Shown: one piece after another, positions 14,210-14,970 of the stretch
Position numbering within the stretch: position 1 is the stretch's first letter
Layout: every line of letters starts with the position of its first letter
Assembly (NCBI GenBank): GCA_027069035.1
Contig: JALXFI010000292.1
Location: 1 to 14,970 of the forward strand
Source of the DNA: a bacterium
GTDB lineage: Bacteria > Desulfobacterota > GWC2-55-46 > S146-80 > JALXFI01
DNA: 14,970 nucleotides
Direction of reading: 5' to 3'
Notes under the pieces: generated by a model
The model's input: only the letters and a program-made list of their open reading frames with translations
What the model was told of the DNA's origin: nothing
Database searches by the model: none
Translations under genes and position numbers: made by a program

Positions 14210-14970
14210 CTACCTTCCCACACAGAAGTATTTAAACCCGAGTTTCTCCATCTTCTCTCGGTCAAATATATTCCTTAAATCAACGATAAGAGGTTCTTTC
14301 AATAAATCTTTTACCTTTTCAAAATCAGGATTTCTGAACTGATTCCATTCGGTAAGCAAAACAAGGGCGTCACTATCCTTAAGCACGTCATACATATCCT
14401 TAAAATAATTTATCATATCGCCAAAAATATTTTCGGCCTCTTCAAGACCGGCAGGGTCGTATGCCGAAACCTGAGCCCCCTCCTTACACATGGCGTTTAT
14501 GATATCCAAAGACGGCGAATCCCTCATATCATCCGTATTCGGCTTAAAGGTAAGCCCCCAGACAGCAATCTTTCTGTCCTTAAGTGTCCCGAGCGCACCT
14601 TTTATCTTTTCAACCATAAGGGATTTTTGCGCTGCATTCACCTCAATGGCCGCCTCAACGAGTTTAAACTCAAGCCCATTGTCTCTTGACATCTTGGCAA
14701 GTGCCATTGTGTCTTTTGGAAAACACGAGCCGCCGAAACCCGGGCCTGGGTGGAGAAATTTTTGACCTATTCGATGGTCGAGCCCCATTCCCTTTGCCAC
14801 AACATGTACATCAGCTCCGACCCTGTCGCATAGATTTGCCACCTCGTTGATAAACGATATCTTCGTTGCAAGAAAGGCGTTTGAGGCATATTTTATCAGT
14901 TCCGCCGATTCCACCGTTGTCTTGACAAAAGGGGTTTCAATAAGATAAAGCGGACGGTAAAGGTCGCTCA
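14210..14970 (-). CDS. ugd: UDP-glucose 6-dehydrogenase, C-terminal part (cut by window edge)
   Basis: Oxidises UDP-glucose to UDP-glucuronate with two NAD. About 253 C-terminal residues are visible. The frame is open to the window edge and the N-terminal NAD domain lies outside. The central helix region SAELIKYASNAFLATKISF carries the family lysine, and GFGGSCFPKD carries the catalytic cysteine (codon 14725-14723). The C-terminal UDP-binding domain includes VWGLTFKPNTDDMRDSP. A GTG at 14914 is an internal valine, not a start: the codons above it (LYRPLYLIETPFVKTT) are clearly homologous sequence. The gene couples to the UDP-glucuronate decarboxylase downstream. Confidence 0.95.
   Translation of the reverse strand, partial: SDLYRPLYLIETPFVKTTVESAELIKYASNAFLATKISFINEVANLCDRVGADVHVVAKGMGLDHRIGQKFLHPGPGFGGSCFPKDTMALAKMSRDNGLEFKLVEAAIEVNAAQKSLMVEKIKGALGTLKDRKIAVWGLTFKPNTDDMRDSPSLDIINAMCKEGAQVSAYDPAGLEEAENIFGDMINYFKDMYDVLKDSDALVLLTEWNQFRNPDFEKVKDLLKEPLIVDLRNIFDREKMEKLGFKYFCVGR

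Noticed and set aside
14912..14914. GTG as start of a short UDP-glucose dehydrogenase
   Set aside because: Homologous coding sequence continues upstream to the window edge without a stop, so this codon is an internal valine.

Overview
All recognisable genes in this window lie on the minus strand, so the biological reading direction is from base 14970 down to base 1. The content is mainly core metabolism and housekeeping: the end of a UDP-glucose dehydrogenase and a UDP-glucuronate decarboxylase (nucleotide-sugar supply), lepA (EF4), lepB (signal peptidase I), a pyrimidine operon pyrR-pyrB-pyrC-carA-carB, a 72-residue DUF1858 CxxC protein, and recG. No rRNA, tRNA, CRISPR array, intact transposase or phage gene is visible. 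The moderate GC content, the lepA-lepB / pyrR-pyrB-pyrC-carA-carB order, the class I dihydroorotase, the RecG with a long N-terminal extension and the DUF1858 protein suggest a diderm anaerobe-type bacterium of the Desulfobacterota (deltaproteobacterial) or Nitrospirota kind. That placement is inference, not proof.

Layout: 14970-13257 encodes UDP-glucose -> UDP-glucuronate -> UDP-xylose (two genes 8 nt apart). 13161-10593 carries lepA and lepB, separated by about 150 nt of degenerate repeats. 10592-10352 is the most information-rich non-coding stretch. It holds two perfect palindromes after lepB, a near-consensus sigma70 promoter (TTGACT, 17 nt, TATAAG), a PyrR-binding-type hairpin, an 8-bp antiterminator pairing and an intrinsic terminator directly before pyrR. 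10351-3067 is the pyrimidine operon, with very tight or overlapping junctions. 2919-45 holds the DUF1858 gene and recG, with repeats between them.

How it works together: CarA/CarB make carbamoyl phosphate, PyrB makes carbamoyl-aspartate and PyrC makes dihydroorotate. PyrR senses UMP and PRPP and should terminate transcription in its own leader. The most interesting reading is that the attenuator also contains an undescribed 32-codon leader ORF (10446-10348). It has a strong ribosome-binding site inside the PyrR hairpin region, runs straight through the terminator, and its stop overlaps the pyrR start (ATGA). This would combine Bacillus-type PyrR attenuation with an enterobacterial pyrBI-type translated leader.

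Other points of note are a 27-bp repeat at the 3' ends of both recG and carB (in carB it appears to have replaced the native stop), a palindromic insertion of about 19 residues inside CarB, a 9-bp periodic repeat block upstream of recG, and a pyrB gene with a GTG start and no clear ribosome-binding site.
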